The position numbers and the translations under genes were made by a program. From assembly GCA_949752795.1 (NCBI GenBank), contig OX457058.1:166472223-166536222 (forward strand): DNA of 64,000 nt, in the 5' to 3' direction. Each line of letters begins with the position of its first letter. Positions within the stretch are counted from its first letter, which is position 1. Below, piece by piece: positions 22,031 through 34,681 of the stretch. The notes beneath the pieces are model-generated. The model made no database searches. It was not told where the DNA came from and was given only the letters and a program-made list of their open reading frames with translations. Source of the DNA: Hyperoodon ampullatus (taxonomy: Eukaryota > Chordata > Mammalia > Artiodactyla > Ziphiidae).

Positions 22031-24600
22031 CTTTTCTTTTTTTGGTAATAGCTTTATTGAGCTATAATTCATATACCGTAAATTTCACATATTTGAAGTG
22101 TACAATTCAGTGGTTTTTAGTGTATTCACAGGGTTTTGCAACCATCGACACAATCAATTTGATGACATTTCATCATCTCCCAAAGAAACCACATCCCCTT
22201 TCGCAGTCACCTCCCATCCCCTCCAGCCCTAGGTAACCACTAATCTACTGTCTGTTTCTGTAGATTTGCTTATTCTGGACATTTCATATAAATGGAATCA
22301 TATAGTACACGGCCTTTTGTGCCTGGCTTCTTTGACTTAGCATAATGTTTTCAAGTCATCCATCTTGTAATACATATCAATACTTCACTCCATTTTATTA
22401 CTGAATAATATTCTATTATATGGATGTACCATGTTTTATCTATCAGTTAATCAGTTGATGGACATTTGGGTTGTTTTCACTTTTTAGCTATTATGAATAA
22501 CGATGTACAATGATGAATAAGTGTACAAGTTTTTGTGTAGACATATGTTTTTATTTATCTTGGGTAGATTTGGAATTGCCGTGTCATATAGAAACTCTAT
22601 TCTCAATCTTTGGAAGAACTGTCAGACTCTTTCCAAGTAGGCGTATCATTTTATATTCCCACCAACAGTGTGTGAGGGTTCCTATTTCTTCACATCCTTG
22701 CCAAGACTTTCAATAACCTGTCTCTTTGGTTACATCCATCCTGTGGATGTGAAGTGGTATCTTATGGTGGTTTTGATTTGCATTTCTCTAATAACAAATG
22801 ATGTTGAGCATATTCTCACGTGTTTTTTTTTGTCATTTATATAGACACTTCTTGAAAGAAATGTCTATTCAAATCCTTTGCCCATTTTTAAATTTTTTTT
22901 TTAGTAATTGAGTTATAAATGTTCTTTATATATTTTAGATTCAAGTCCCTTATCAGATACATAATTTGCAAATATTTTCTCCCCTTCTGTGGGTTGTCAT
23001 TTCACTTTCTTCATGGTGTCCTTTGAAGCACAAACATTTTAAATTTTGATGAAGTCTAATTTACCTATTTTGTCATTGTTGTTGCTTATGTTTTCAGTAC
23101 CATATCTAAGAAACCATTGCCTAATCCAGAGTAACAAAGATTTGTACCTATGTTTTCTTCTGAGAGTTTTATAGTTTTGCTCTTACATTTAGGCTGTTGA
23201 TCCATTTTGAGGCATTTTTTGTATATGGTATGAGATGTGGGTGCAGCTTAATATTTTTCCATGTGGTATCCAGTTCCAGCACCATTCGTTGAAAAGACTA
23301 TTCTTTCCCCCATTGAATAGTTTTGACACCCTTGTCAAAAATCAATTGACCGTAAATGTGAGGGTTGATTTCTGAACTCTCAATTCTATTCCACTGATGT
23401 ATATGTGTATCCTTATGCTAGTACCACACTGCCTTGATTACTGTAGCTTTGTAGTAAATTGTGAAATCAGGAAATGTGAATCCTCCAATATTGTTCTTTT
23501 TTATCAAGATTGTTTTGGCTATTATGGGTCCCTTGAACTTCCATGTGAATTTTAAAATCAGCTTGTCAGTTTCTTCAAAGAAGACTTCTGTTGAATCTGT
23601 AGATCATCTTGGGGAATATTGTGATCTTAAAAATATTAAATGTTATAATCCATGAACACGGGATGTCTTTTCATTTATTTGGATCCTTTAATTTCTTTCC
23701 AATGCTTTGTAGTTTTCAAAGTATTGAATATAAGTTTGGCACTTCTTTTGTTATATTTATTCCTAAATATATTATTCTTTTTAGTGCTATTGTAAATGAA
23801 ATTGTCTTCTTAATTTTATTTTGATTTGTTTATTGCAAGTATAGGGAGTACAATTGATTTTTATATATAGATCTTGTATCCTGTGATCTTGCTGCAGTCA
23901 TATATTAGTTCTAATAGTTTTTTAGTGGATTCCTTAGGATTTTCTATATAAAAGATTATGTGATTATATCATCTATGAATAGAGATAATTTTCATTCTTT
24001 CCTTCCAATCTGGATGCCTTTTGTTTCTTTTATTTCATGCCTCCAATACAGTGTTGAATAGAAGTGGTGAGAGTGGACATTCTTGCTTTATTCCTGATCT
24101 TGGGGGGAAAGTTTCGGTCTTTCACCATGAAGTGTGATATTAGTTCTGGTTTGTTTTGGTAGATGGCCTTTATTGGGTTGAGAAAGTTCCCTTCTATTCC
24201 TACTTTGTTGGGTGTTTTTATTACAAAGAGGTGTTGGATTTTTGTCAGCTTATTTTTCTGCATCTGAGATGATCATGTGGTTTCATCCTTTCTGCTACTG
24301 ACGCTATGGTACTGCATTAATTAATTTTAGATATTAAACCAACCATGGATTCCTGGGATAAATTCCACTTGGTCATGGTTTATAATCCTTTTCATATATT
24401 GCTGCATTTGGTTTGCTAGTATTTTGTTGAGGATTTTTGCATCTATATTCAAAAGATATATTTGTCTATTTTTTTCCCTTTCTTGTGATATCTCTGTCTT
24501 GCTTTGGTGTCAGGATAATACTGGCCTATAGAATAAGTTGGGAAGTATTCACCTATGGTTCTTATGTAACTTTCTGAGGTTGCCCAGGATATACAACTGT
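22030..24600 (-). mobile_element. L1, 3' UTR and about half of ORF2
   Basis: A 2.5-kb reverse L1: 3' UTR (AGCTTTATTGAGCTATAATTC), ORF2 C-terminus (TATTCCCACCAACAGTGTG), RT region (GTGAGAGTGGACATTCTTGC, GGTGTCAGGATAATACTGGC). Truncated at about 24600 within RT. Many stops; no residual function. Confidence 0.9.
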
Positions 24601-25994
24601 GGTATGAATGTTCAATAATTTGTTCCTTCTATTGTGGGACATGTAGTTTGTTTCTAATTATTTGCTAGTACAACAGCTCTATAAAGCATATTTTAAATTT
24701 TAATATTTAAACTTTCAATTGTAAATATTTTTAGGTACTGCTAAATATTTGAGAATTTTAAAATTAAAAATTTTCTTAACTAATTTGTAAGAATTTTGTT
24801 ATTCTCACAGCTAAAGTATATTGTATTCTTCTTCTTCCTTGGTATTATGCTAAATGCTCTAGATACACAATTTTTCATCCTGTGATGTAGGATTATTGTT
24901 TTCCTCATTCTGTTAGTGGGAAAACTGAAGCACAGAGGGATAAATAGCTTTCCCAAAGTCATACAAATAGTAAGTGTTGGAACTTTAGTTCAGACTTTGT
25001 TTAGCCATGATTTAAATTTTGGAGAGGAAGTTAAGTCTCTGAGATAGTTTTCTAGTGAAAACTGAAACCTGTGACACTAGTTCTATTTTTGCCATCAGTG
25101 GATTTGATGTTAGTGATGAATATTATTTGCAAGTTATCATTTTGAAGAACTTGGGCTCCCAGGCTGTATAATAAGGAAGACATCTAGATGTCCCTCACTG
25201 GGTTTGAACAGTCTTTTCTCCCTTCTTATCATCTTAGAACCACACTCAGCACCCATCTTATATCAAGCAGAAAATTTAGTTTGGTTCAGTCAGAATTTAT
25301 TGAATCCCTACTATGTGTCCAGCCTGATAACCTGGGTCCATGCATAGCATTCAGGAGGGCTATAAATTTGGATGGGAAAAGAATTCCGTCTTTATGTTTA
25401 CTAACCTCAAACTAAGCAGCCTCTAGCATTTCCTTCAATCAAGAATATAGGCAACAACTCAGAGGCAGAATGAGTGGCACCTGTAGCTTTGTCACCAGTA
25501 GAAATCACAGATGGTGTTCCTCTCATTTAAGAATGTGGCGGATCCCACCATGGTCATCCCCCCTCAACATACTTCAAAATTATGGTAGTTGTTAGGCCTG
25601 TTCCTGTTATTTAATGATATAATAAAGTCGTATACTATATCACACATTTGTTTCCTAGTTTAATAACTTTGTTTTAATATAGTTGCTTTTGTAATTCTAT
25701 GCATTTTATTTCATTCATTTACAAAAAACATTCAGAGATGGAACCCGCAGGCATCCCCAGATTGCTAAAGGCTCTATGTCACAGAAAACAGGAATTGAGA
25801 ACCAGACTGAGGTTAGGCTGATTTTGAATGAAGACAGAAGGGGAAATTGTAACTGTTGTTATCGCTTCTCCTTGCATGGCTGGCAAAGAGCTTTAATCCA
25901 CTTGCAGTTGTTTGAAAACTGACTTGAAAGACTTATTGCTCAATCACTGTGCATAATCTCATCTTTTGCTGATGATTCAGAAGACATTTCAGGA
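24600..25994. other. Unique intron with MIR traces
   Basis: MIR-like at about 24860-24990 (TAGTGGGAAAACTGAAGCACAGAGGG) and at about 25280-25340. No gene seen. Confidence 0.45.
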
Positions 25995-26008
25995 TGTTGC
26001 AATGTCTT

Positions 26009-26395
26009 TTTTTTTTTTTAAATTTTATTTATTTATTTATTTATTTTTGGCTGTGTGGGTCTTTGTTGCTGCACACGGGCTTTCTCTAGTTGCGTCGAGT
26101 GGGGGCTGCTCTTCGTCCCGGTGTGTGGGCTTCTCACTGTGGTGGCTTCTCTTGTTGTGGAGCACGGGCTCTAGGTGCGCAGGCTTCAGTAGTTGCAGCA
26201 CGTGGGCTCAGTAGTTGTGGCTCGTGGGCTCTAGAGCACAGGCTCAGTAGTTGTGGCGCACAGGCTTAGTTGCTCTGCGGCATGTGGCATCTTCCTGGAC
26301 CAGGGCTTGAACCCATGTCCCCTGCATTGGCAGGTGGATTCTTAACCACTGTGTGGCAGGCAGATTCTTAACCACTGAGCCACCAGGGAAACCCC
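26009..26395 (-). mobile_element. CHR-type SINE with duplicated head segment
   Basis: Reverse (TAAA)n-tailed SINE. TSD TGTTGCA(A/G)TGTCTT at 25995-26008 and 26396-26409. Near its 5' end a 25-bp unit GGCAGG(T/C)(G/A)GATTCTTAACCACTG is present twice (26329-26354, 26355-26379), duplicating the A-box neighbourhood. Confidence 0.9.
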
Positions 26396-26409
26396 TGTTG
26401 CAGTGTCTT

Positions 26410-28002
26410 GAGGGTCATGGTTGGAGCATAAAATACCACACTCCCTCAGAGCAGTGGGGAAGCAGTAAGTGTTTAGAAATGTCATATTTATAGGGTGTAC
26501 TTTTTCTGGGGTCACAGGCTCGGTTCAGAGCTGCCTCGCTCTGTCCTTACCTTTGTGCTCTCAGCTGATGATGGTGTCCCTCTGACTCTTGGCCTACCAC
26601 CTCTCCTGTGGTTACAGTGTCACATGTATTCTTTGTTGTAAATACAGGTTTGGGAATATATACTACTTCTTCATGGTTATTTAACATTACTTCTAGTTTA
26701 GTATTTAAATTAGAAGATGCAACTTTGGCCAAAGGTGAAATGCTTTATTTGACCCACAGATGCTGGTAAATGTTTGACAATCAGCTTAAAAAACAAACAA
26801 CCCAATTTGTAACATTTGCCTGTTTCTGTGATGTAAATATTCCCCAAATGGCTGATTTCAAGCTATGAACATGAAGTCACTGAAGGCAAGAGTAGAGAAA
26901 ATATCCTCTTGTGAGCCTGTAGCAGCCAGCTCCAGGACATGACTATGGGCTGCAGGGTGTTGGAGAAAATTCGAATCAGCTGTCAACTTTTAAAAATGAG
27001 ATTTCCAGTCAAAGTCTAGATTTCTGATTTCTCTTGGAAAATAGGAAACCTGGCTATGCTGGGCCCACATTCCTGCATTCTAACCACTGGATGAAGCAGA
27101 GCTATGGGTGCTCCCTTTGGGGAGCCCACTGGTTCCCTGGTCCCACCCCATCCAGGCTGAGTGTTACCTGCCATTCATCAGTGTGTTTGACTTCTTTGCT
27201 GTCCCCTGGCTTAAGCACTGAGGTTCTTCCTACGTCTTTGAGATATAAGAACCAAGTGATCTCGTCACCTGGCTCTTTATCAAAAAATCAAGAGGGAGTT
27301 GCAGAGTTGTGTCCTGTATGAAAATACTTTTTAGAAATTGCTTCCAGTTTGATCATGGGGCAGTCAATTTTCTCCTGATGGGATGCATGGAGATTTTATT
27401 CCACTCTTGTTGATTTCTCTCTGATCATCCCAGATCAGTAGGCAAAAGAGCTTTTCTTCTTAAGCTATGTAATAAATGAGGTTGAATCAGAAAGGCATGA
27501 ACTTTATGACAGGCTAAAGGTTTTCCTATGGGAAATTAAGACACACTAACTGGAAATGGCAAAAAGTAACAAGTTCAAAGGAAACTCAGTGGAGTAATTA
27601 AAAATGTATCAAGCCCTGTACAGTAGGCAATAGATACAGCACAGTGAAAGGAAAAGAGCGTCTCTGAGGTCTTGTTGGATACCGGCCATGTTGATTTTGG
27701 ATAATGCCCAAGTGTCTGGGAGAAAAATCATTCTTAAACCTGGAACACCAACCCCGCCAAGGTGATTGTACCATAAATACCTCATTATTTATGGGTATTA
27801 AGGGACCCAGAAAGGATATTAGACACTTTAATACCCTGTTCTTGGGTGAGGTGGAGTGCTTCTGCAGATGATTTAGGAATTCGAGGTTTAGAAAAGGGCT
27901 AAGGGAGAGTCTTGGAGTTTCCAGTGCTGAGGGATGAGGGAAAGTCGGTCAGAAAAGCAGTGGTGTTAGGAATTGCATTATGTATGTACTTATTTAAACA
28001 TT
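26410..28002. other. Unique intron
   Basis: I see no repeat or gene I can name. The 95-residue frame at 27034-27321 matches no protein I know. Confidence 0.45.
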
Positions 28003-28014
28003 GGCAAGAGTGTT

Positions 28015-28235
28015 TTTGTTTGTTTGTTTGTTTGTTTTTTCCGTTATGCGGGCCTCTCACTGTTGTGGCCTCTCTCCCGTTGCGGAGCACAGGCTCCGGA
28101 CGCACAGGCTCAGTGGCCATGGCTCACAGGCCTGGCCGCTCTGCGGCATGTGGGATCTTCCCAGACCAGGGCACGAACCCGTGTCCCCTGCCTTGGCAGG
28201 CGGACTCTCAACCACTGCGCCACCAGGGAAGCCCC
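28015..28235 (-). mobile_element. CHR-type SINE, A-tailed subtype with (TTTG)n tail
   Basis: Reverse SINE. Tail mutated to (TTTG)n. Exact 12-bp TSD GGCAAGAGTGTT at 28003-28014 and 28236-28247. Confidence 0.92.
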
Positions 28236-29039
28236 GGCAAGAGTGTTATTTAAGAATAAAATCAATTTCATTGTGGGAAAGGGAGCTCCATTTTTTAAAA
28301 ATTCAAACAGAAAGTCACAAAAATTATAATCATCCTCATCTGTTCACTCAGTCCCATGTAATTAATTTTTTTTATCTTTATCTTTTGTTAGCACTTTTAT
28401 GAATTCATCAGTTTTCCATTAGAGTTCTGAAAATGCTTATTCATTCAGTTCAGCAGTATAGTCAGTTACCAGAAACCTGTACTTGTCAGTCTTTTCCATG
28501 AATTCCTTGAAGATGAAACCCTTTTATAGGAACATTTTTGCGAAAGTGTCAGAGTACACCCAGAACTGTCTGTAAATGACAAAAGACTTAAAAATGACCA
28601 CGGTTAAAGATTTGATGAAAGTTCATAATAATGCAATTGACAAGGAAATTTAGTTATTTCTGAGATATACATTTTAGAGTAATAACTAGAATTATGACTT
28701 ATAACATTATACCAGAACATATGAGATTTTTACAAATTTCATGTAATGTCTGAAACATTTATATTAAAATATTTCCATACAAATAACCCAAAGAAAGTTT
28801 AGTATTAGTTGTTTTTTTTGTTTGTTTTTTTATACTGCAGGTTCTTATTTGTCATCAATTTTATACACATCAGTGTATACATGTCAATCCCAATTGCCCA
28901 ATTCAGCACACCACCACCCCCACCCCACCGTGGTTTTACCCCCTTGGTGTCCATATGTTTGTTCTCTACATCTGTGTCTCAACTTCTGCCCTGCAAACTG
29001 GTTCATCTGTACCATTTTTCTAGGTTCCACATACATGTG

Positions 29040-29807
29040 TTAATATACGATATTTGTTTTTCTCTTTCTGACTTCACTCTGTATGACACTCTCTAGATCC
29101 ATCCACATCTCAACAAATGACTCAATTTCATTCCTTTTTATGGCTGAGTAATATTCCATTATATATATGTACCACAACTTCTTTATCCAGTCGTCTGTCA
29201 ATGGGCATTTAGGTTGCTTCCATGACTTGGCTATTGTAAATAGTGCTGAAATGAACATTGAGGTGCATGTGTCTTTTTGAATTATGGTTTTCTTTGTGTA
29301 TATGCCCAGTAGTGAGATTGCTGGATCATATGGTAATTCTATTTTTAGTTTTTTAAGGAACCTCGATACTGTTCTCCAAAGTGGTTGTATCAATTTACAT
29401 TCCCACCAACAGTGCAAGAGGGTTCCCTTTTCTCCACACCCTCTCCAGCATTTGTTGTTTGCAGATTTTCTGATGATGCCCATTCTAACTGGTGTGAGGT
29501 GATACCTCATTGTAGTTTTGATTTGCATTTCTCTAATAATTAGTGATGTTGAGCAGCTTTTCATGTGCTTCTTGTCCATCTGTATGTCTTCTTTGGAGAA
29601 ATGTCTATTTAGGTCTTCTGCCCATTGTTGGATTGGGTTGTTTGTTTCTTTAGTACTGAGCTGCATGAGCTGTTTATATATTTTGGAGATTAATCCTTTG
29701 TCCATTAATTCATTTGTGAATATTTTCTCCCATTCTGAGGGTTGTCTTTTCATCTTGTTTATGGTACCTTTGCTGTGCGAAAGCTTTGAAGTTTCATTAG
29801 GTCCCAT
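29040..29807 (-). pseudogene. L1 ORF2p C-terminal fragment with Cys-rich domain
   Basis: 255 codons: [25 protein letters not shown], then the zinc-knuckle-like [18 protein letters not shown] intact (C-X3-C-X7-H-X4-C pattern) and [20 protein letters not shown]. Separated from the RT part by a frameshift or stop near 29810-29940. Confidence 0.9.
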
Positions 29808-29941
29808 TTGTTTATTTTTGTTTTTATTTCCATTACTCTAGGTGGTGGATTAAAAAAGATCTTGCTGTGATTTATGTCAAAAAATGTTCTTCCTATGTTT
29901 TCCTCTAAGAGTTTTATAGTGTCCAGTCTTACATTTAGGTC

Positions 29942-30853
29942 TCAAATCCATTTTGAGTTTATTTTTGTGTATGGTGTTAGGGAGTGTTCTAATTTCATTC
30001 TTTTACATGTAGCTGTCCAGTTTTCCCAGCACCACTTATTGAAGAGACTGTCTTTTCTCCATTGTATATCTTTGCCTCCTTTGTCATAGATTAGTTGACC
30101 ATAGGTGCATGGGTTTATCTCTGAGCTTTCTATCTTGTTCCATTGATCTATATTTCTGTTTTTGTGCCAGTACCATATTGTCTTGATTACTGTAGCTTTG
30201 TAGTATAATGTGAAGTCAGGGAATCTGATTCCTCCAGCTCCGTTTTTTTCCCTCAAGACTGCTTTGGCTATTTGGGGTCTTTTGTGTCTCCATACAGATT
30301 TTGAGATGATTTGTTCTAGTTCTGTAAAAAATGCCATTGGTAATTTGATAAGGATTGCATTGAACCTGTAGATTGCTTTGAGTAGTATAGTCATTTTCAC
30401 AATATTGATTCTTCCAATCCAAGAACATGGTATATCTTTCCATCTGTTGGTATCATCTTTAATTTCTTTCAACAGTGTCTTATAGTCTTCTGCATACAGG
30501 TCTTTTGTTTCCCTAGGTAGGTTTATTCCTAGGTATTTTACTCTTTTTGTTGCAGTGGTAAATGGGAGTGTTTCCATAATTTCTCTTTCAGATTTTTCAT
30601 CACTAGTGTATAAGAATGCAAGAGATTTCTGTGCATTAATTTTGTACCCTGCAACTTTACCAAATTCATTGATTAGCTCTAGTAGTTTTCTGGTGGCATT
30701 TTTAGGATTCTCTATGTATAGTATGTCATCTGCAAACAGTGACAGTTTTACTCTTCTTTTCCAATTTGGATTCCTTTTATTTCTTTTTCTTCTCTGATTG
30801 CCATGGCTAGGACTTCCAAAACTATGTTGAATAATAGTAGTGAGAGTGGACAT
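29942..30853 (-). pseudogene. L1 ORF2p fragment, RT catalytic core and thumb
   Basis: Holds the RT catalytic motif FADD (residues 40-43, 30725-30736). It reads FADD-ILY where L1s normally have one Met after the two Asp, so a codon is missing. The first 34 residues are a shifted frame: a 1-bp loss just upstream breaks ORF2. Thumb landmarks ([32 protein letters not shown]) follow in frame. Confidence 0.9.
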
Positions 30854-31243
30854 CCTTGTCTTGTTCCTGATCTTAGAGGAAATGCTTTCAGTTTTTCACC
30901 ATTGAGAATGATGTTTGCTGTGGGTTTGTCATATATGGCCTTTATTATGTTGAGGTAGGTTCCCTATATGACAACTTTCTGGAGAGTTTTTATCATAACT
31001 GGGTGTTGAATTTTGTCGAAAGCTTATTCTGCGTCTATTGAGATGATCATATGATTTTTATTCTTCAGTTTGTTAATATGGTGTATCACATTGATTGATT
31101 TACGTATACTGAAGAATCCTTGCATCTCTGGGATAAATCCCACTTGATCATGGTGTGATCCTTTTAATGTGTTGTTGGATTCTGTTTTCTAGTATTTTGT
31201 TGAGGATTTTTGCATCTATATTCAGTGATATTGGTCTGTAATT

Positions 31244-31561
31244 TTACTTTTTTGTAGTATCTTTGTCGTGTTTTGGTATCAGGGTGATGGTGGCCTCATA
31301 GAATGAGTTTGGGAGTGTTCCTTCCTCTGCAATTTTTTGAAAGAGTTTGAGAAGGATGGGTGTTAGCTCTTCTCTAAATGTTTGATAGAATTCACCTGTG
31401 AAGCCATCTGGTCCTGGACTTTTGTTTGTTGGAAGATTTTTAATCACAGTTTCAATTTCATTACTTGTGATTGGTCTGTTCATATTTTCTGTTTCTTTCT
31501 GGTTCAGTCTTGGAAGGTTATACCTTTCTAAGAATTTGTCCATTTCTTCCAGGTTGTCCAT
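31244..31561 (-). pseudogene. L1 ORF2p fragment, start of RT domain
   Basis: Starts [15 protein letters not shown] and includes the RT-0/1 motifs [20 protein letters not shown] and ATITLIPK. Ends at a stop after KDTTKK. Same ORF2 as neighbouring pieces, separated by frameshift or stop. Confidence 0.9.
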
Positions 31562-31823
31562 TTTATTGGCATAGAGTTGCTTGTAGTAGTCTCTTAGGAT
31601 GCTTTGTATTTCTGCGGTGTCTGTTGTAACTTCTCCTTTTTCATTTCTAATTTTATTGATTTGAGTACTCTCCCTCTTTTTCTTGATGAGTCTGGCTAAT
31701 GGTTTATCATATTTGTTTATGTTCTCAAAGAGCCAGCTTTTAGTTTTATTGATCTTTGCTATTGTTTTCTTTGTTTCTATTTCATTTATTTCTGCTCTGA
31801 TCTTTATGATTTCTTTCCTTCTG

Positions 31824-32825
31824 CTAACTTTGGGGTTTTTTTTGTTGTTCTTTATCTAGTTCCTTTAGGTGTAAGGTTAGATTGCTTAGTTGAGATTTTT
31901 CTTGTTTCCTGAGGTAGGCTTTTATAGCTATAAACTTCCCTCTTAGAACTGCTTTTGCTGCATCCCATAGGTTTTGGATCATCGGGTTTTCATTGTCATC
32001 TGTCTTTAGGTATTTTCTGATTTCCTCTTTGATTTCTTCAGTGATCCCTTGGTTATTTAGTAACATATTGTTTAGCCTCCATGTGTTTGTGTTTTCTACG
32101 TTTTTTTCCCTGAAATTCATTTCTAATCTCACAGTGTTGTGGTCAGAAAAGATGCTTGATATGAGTTCAATTTTCTTAAATTTACTGAGGCTTGATTTGT
32201 GACCCAAGATGTGATCTATCCTGGAGAATGTTCCGTGCGCACTTGAGAAGAAAGTGTAATCTGCTGTTTTTGGATGGAATATCTTATAAATATCAATTAA
32301 ATCCATCTGGCCTATTGTGTCATTTAAAGCTTCTGTTTCCTTATTTATTTTCATTTTGGATGATCTGTCCATTGGTTTAATTGAGGTGTTAAAGTGCCCC
32401 ACTATTATTGTGTTACTGTCGATTTCCTGTGTTATAGCTGTCAGCAGTTGCCTTATGCATTGAGGTGCTCCTATGTTGGGTGCATATATATTTATAATTG
32501 TTATATCTTCTTCTTGGATTGATCCCTTGATCATTATGTAGTACCCTTCCTTGTCTCTTGTAACATTCTTTATTTTAAAGTCTATTTTATCTGATATGAG
32601 TATCGCTACTCCAGCTTTCTTTTGATTTCCATTTGCATGGAATATCTTTTTCCATCCCCTCACTTTCAGTCTGTATGTGTCCCTAGGTCTGAAGTGGGTC
32701 TCTTGTAGACAGCATATATATGGATCTTGTTTTTGTATCCATTCAGCGAGCCTTTGTCTTTTGGTTGGAGCATTTAGTCCCTTAACGTTTAAGGTAATTA
32801 TTGATATGTATGTTCCTGTGACCAT
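31824..32825 (-). pseudogene. L1 ORF2p endonuclease part, with GDFN motif changed to GHFN
   Basis: Apurinic-endonuclease-like domain of ORF2p: TLNVKGLN (N13), LQETH (E42), SRIDHIL, SDHNTV. The usually invariant Asp of GDFN is His here (residue 144, codon CAC on the minus strand, 32394-32396), which should abolish nicking. The frame is lost at a T-run near 31840-31850 (KKPQS then stop), before the RT domain. Confidence 0.92.
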
Positions 32826-33124
32826 TTTCTTGTTTGTTTTTGTAGGTCCTTTTCTTCTCTTGTGTTTCCCACTTAGAGAAGTTCCTTTAGCATTTGTTGT
32901 AGAGCTGTTTTGGTGGTGCTGAATTCTTTTAGCCTTTGCTTGTCTGTAAAGCTTTTGATTTCTCCATTGAATCTGAATGAGATCCTTGCCGGGTAGAGTA
33001 ATCTTGGTTGTAGGTTCTTCCCTTTCATCACTTTAAGTATATCATGCCACTCCCTTCTGCCTTGTAGAGCTTCTGCTGAGAAATCAGCTGTTAACCTTAT
33101 GGGAGTTCCCTTGTATGTTATTTT

Positions 33125-33778
33125 TCATTTTTCCCTTTCTGCTTTCAATAATTTTTCTTTGTCTTTAATTTTTGTCAATTTGATTACTATGTGTCTCAGC
33201 GTGTTTCTCCTTGGGTTTATCCTCTGTGGAGCTTGCTGCACTTCCTGGACCTGGGTGGCTATTTCCTTTCCCATGTTAGGGAAGTTTTTGACTATAATCT
33301 CTTCAAATATTTTCTCTGGTCCTTTCTCTCTCTCTTCTCCTTCTGGGACCCCTATAATGTGAATGTTGTTGCGTTTAATGTTGTCCCAGAGGTCTCTTAG
33401 GCTGTCCTCATTTCTTTTCATTCTTTTTTCTTTATTCTGTTCCACAGCAGTGAATTCCACCATTCTATCTTCCAGGTCACTTATCTGTTCTTCTGCCTCA
33501 GTTATTCTGCTATTGATTCCTTCTAGTATAGCTTTCATTTGAGTTATTGTATTGTTCATCTCTGTTTGTTTGTTCTTTACTTCTTCTAGGTCTTTGTTAA
33601 ACATTTCTTGCATCTTCTCAATCTTTACCTCCATTCTTTTTCCGAGGTCCTGGATCATCTTCACTATCATTATTCTGAATTCTTTTTCTGGAAGGTTGCC
33701 TATCTCCACTTCATTTAGTTGTTTTTCTGAGGTTTTACCTTGTTCCTTCATCTGGTACATAGTTCTCTGCCTTTTCAT
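33125..33778 (-). pseudogene. L1 ORF1p (RNA-binding chaperone), prematurely stopped
   Basis: 217 codons from MKRQRTMYQMK. A coiled-coil region lies at about residues 50-130 (many E/K/I heptads, ITEAEEQISDLEDRMVE), then the RRM start (NIHIIGVPEGEE) and part of the C-terminal domain (MGKEIATQVQEVQQ). An in-frame TGA follows AEREK. The C-terminal domain coding continues in frame to about 32880, so the protein is cut short by roughly 80 residues. Confidence 0.9.
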
Positions 33779-34681
33779 TTTGTCTATCTTACTGTGAATG
33801 TGGTTTTTTTTCCACAGGCTACAGTGCAGGACTGTAGTTCTTCTTGCTTGTGCTCTCTGCCCTCTGGTGGATGAGGCTATGTAAGAGGCTTGATGGGAGT
33901 GACTGATGGTGGGTAGAGCTGACTGTTACTCTGGTGGGCAGAGCTCAGTAAAACTTTAATCCACTTGACTGTTGATGGGTGGGGCTGGGTTCCCTCCCTT
34001 TTGGTTGTTTGGCCTGAGGCAACCCAACACTGGAGTCTACCTGGGCTCTTTGGTGGGGCTAATGACAGACTCTGGGAGGGCTCACGCCAAGGAGTACTTC
34101 CCAGAACTTCTGCTGTCCACGTCCTTGTCCCCACAGTGAGCCACAGCACCCCCTCAGCCTCTGCAGTAGACCCTCAAACACTAGCAGGTAGGTCTGGTTC
34201 AGTGTCTCCTGGGGTCACTGCTCCTTCCACTGGGTCCCAGCGCACACACTACTTTGTGTGTGCCCTCCAAGAGTGGAGTCTCTGTTTCCCCCTGTCCTGT
34301 CGAAGTCCTGCAGTCAGTTCCCACTAGGCTTCAAAGTCTGATTCTCTAGAAATTCCTCCTCCTATTGCCAGATCCCCAGGTTGGGAAGCCTGACGTGAGG
34401 CTCAGAACCTTCACTCCAGTGGGTGGAGTTCTGTGGTATAAGTGTTCTCCAGTCTGTGAGTAACCCACCCAGCAGTTATGGGATTTGATTTTACTGTGAT
34501 TGCACCCCTCCTGCCGTCTCATTGTGGCTTCTCCTTTGTCTTTGGATGTGGCGTATCTTTTTTGGTGAGTTCCAGTGTCTTCCTGTCCAGCAGCTAGTTG
34601 TGATTCTGGTGTTCTCGCAAGAGGGAGTGAGAGTACGTCCTTCTACTCTGCCATCTTGGTTCCTCTCGGAGCTCCATTTTT

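Larger units (their letters stand above)
28812..34667 (-). mobile_element. Near-full-length L1 retrotransposon (inactive)
   Basis: About 5.86 kb in reverse: T-run (A tail) and 3' UTR 28812-29040, ORF2 about 29043-32825, a short inter-ORF gap, ORF1 about 32880-33778, and a 5' UTR 33780-34667 that begins (element sense) GAGGAACCAAGATGGCAGAG, a typical artiodactyl L1 start. Both ORFs are broken, so it cannot make a working RNP. I found no convincing TSD. An A-tailed SINE lies directly beyond the 5' end. Confidence 0.93.

Noticed and set aside
29040..33778. A reverse-transcriptase gene or retron-like system
   Set aside because: The pieces are collinear ORF1/ORF2 fragments of one decayed LINE-1.
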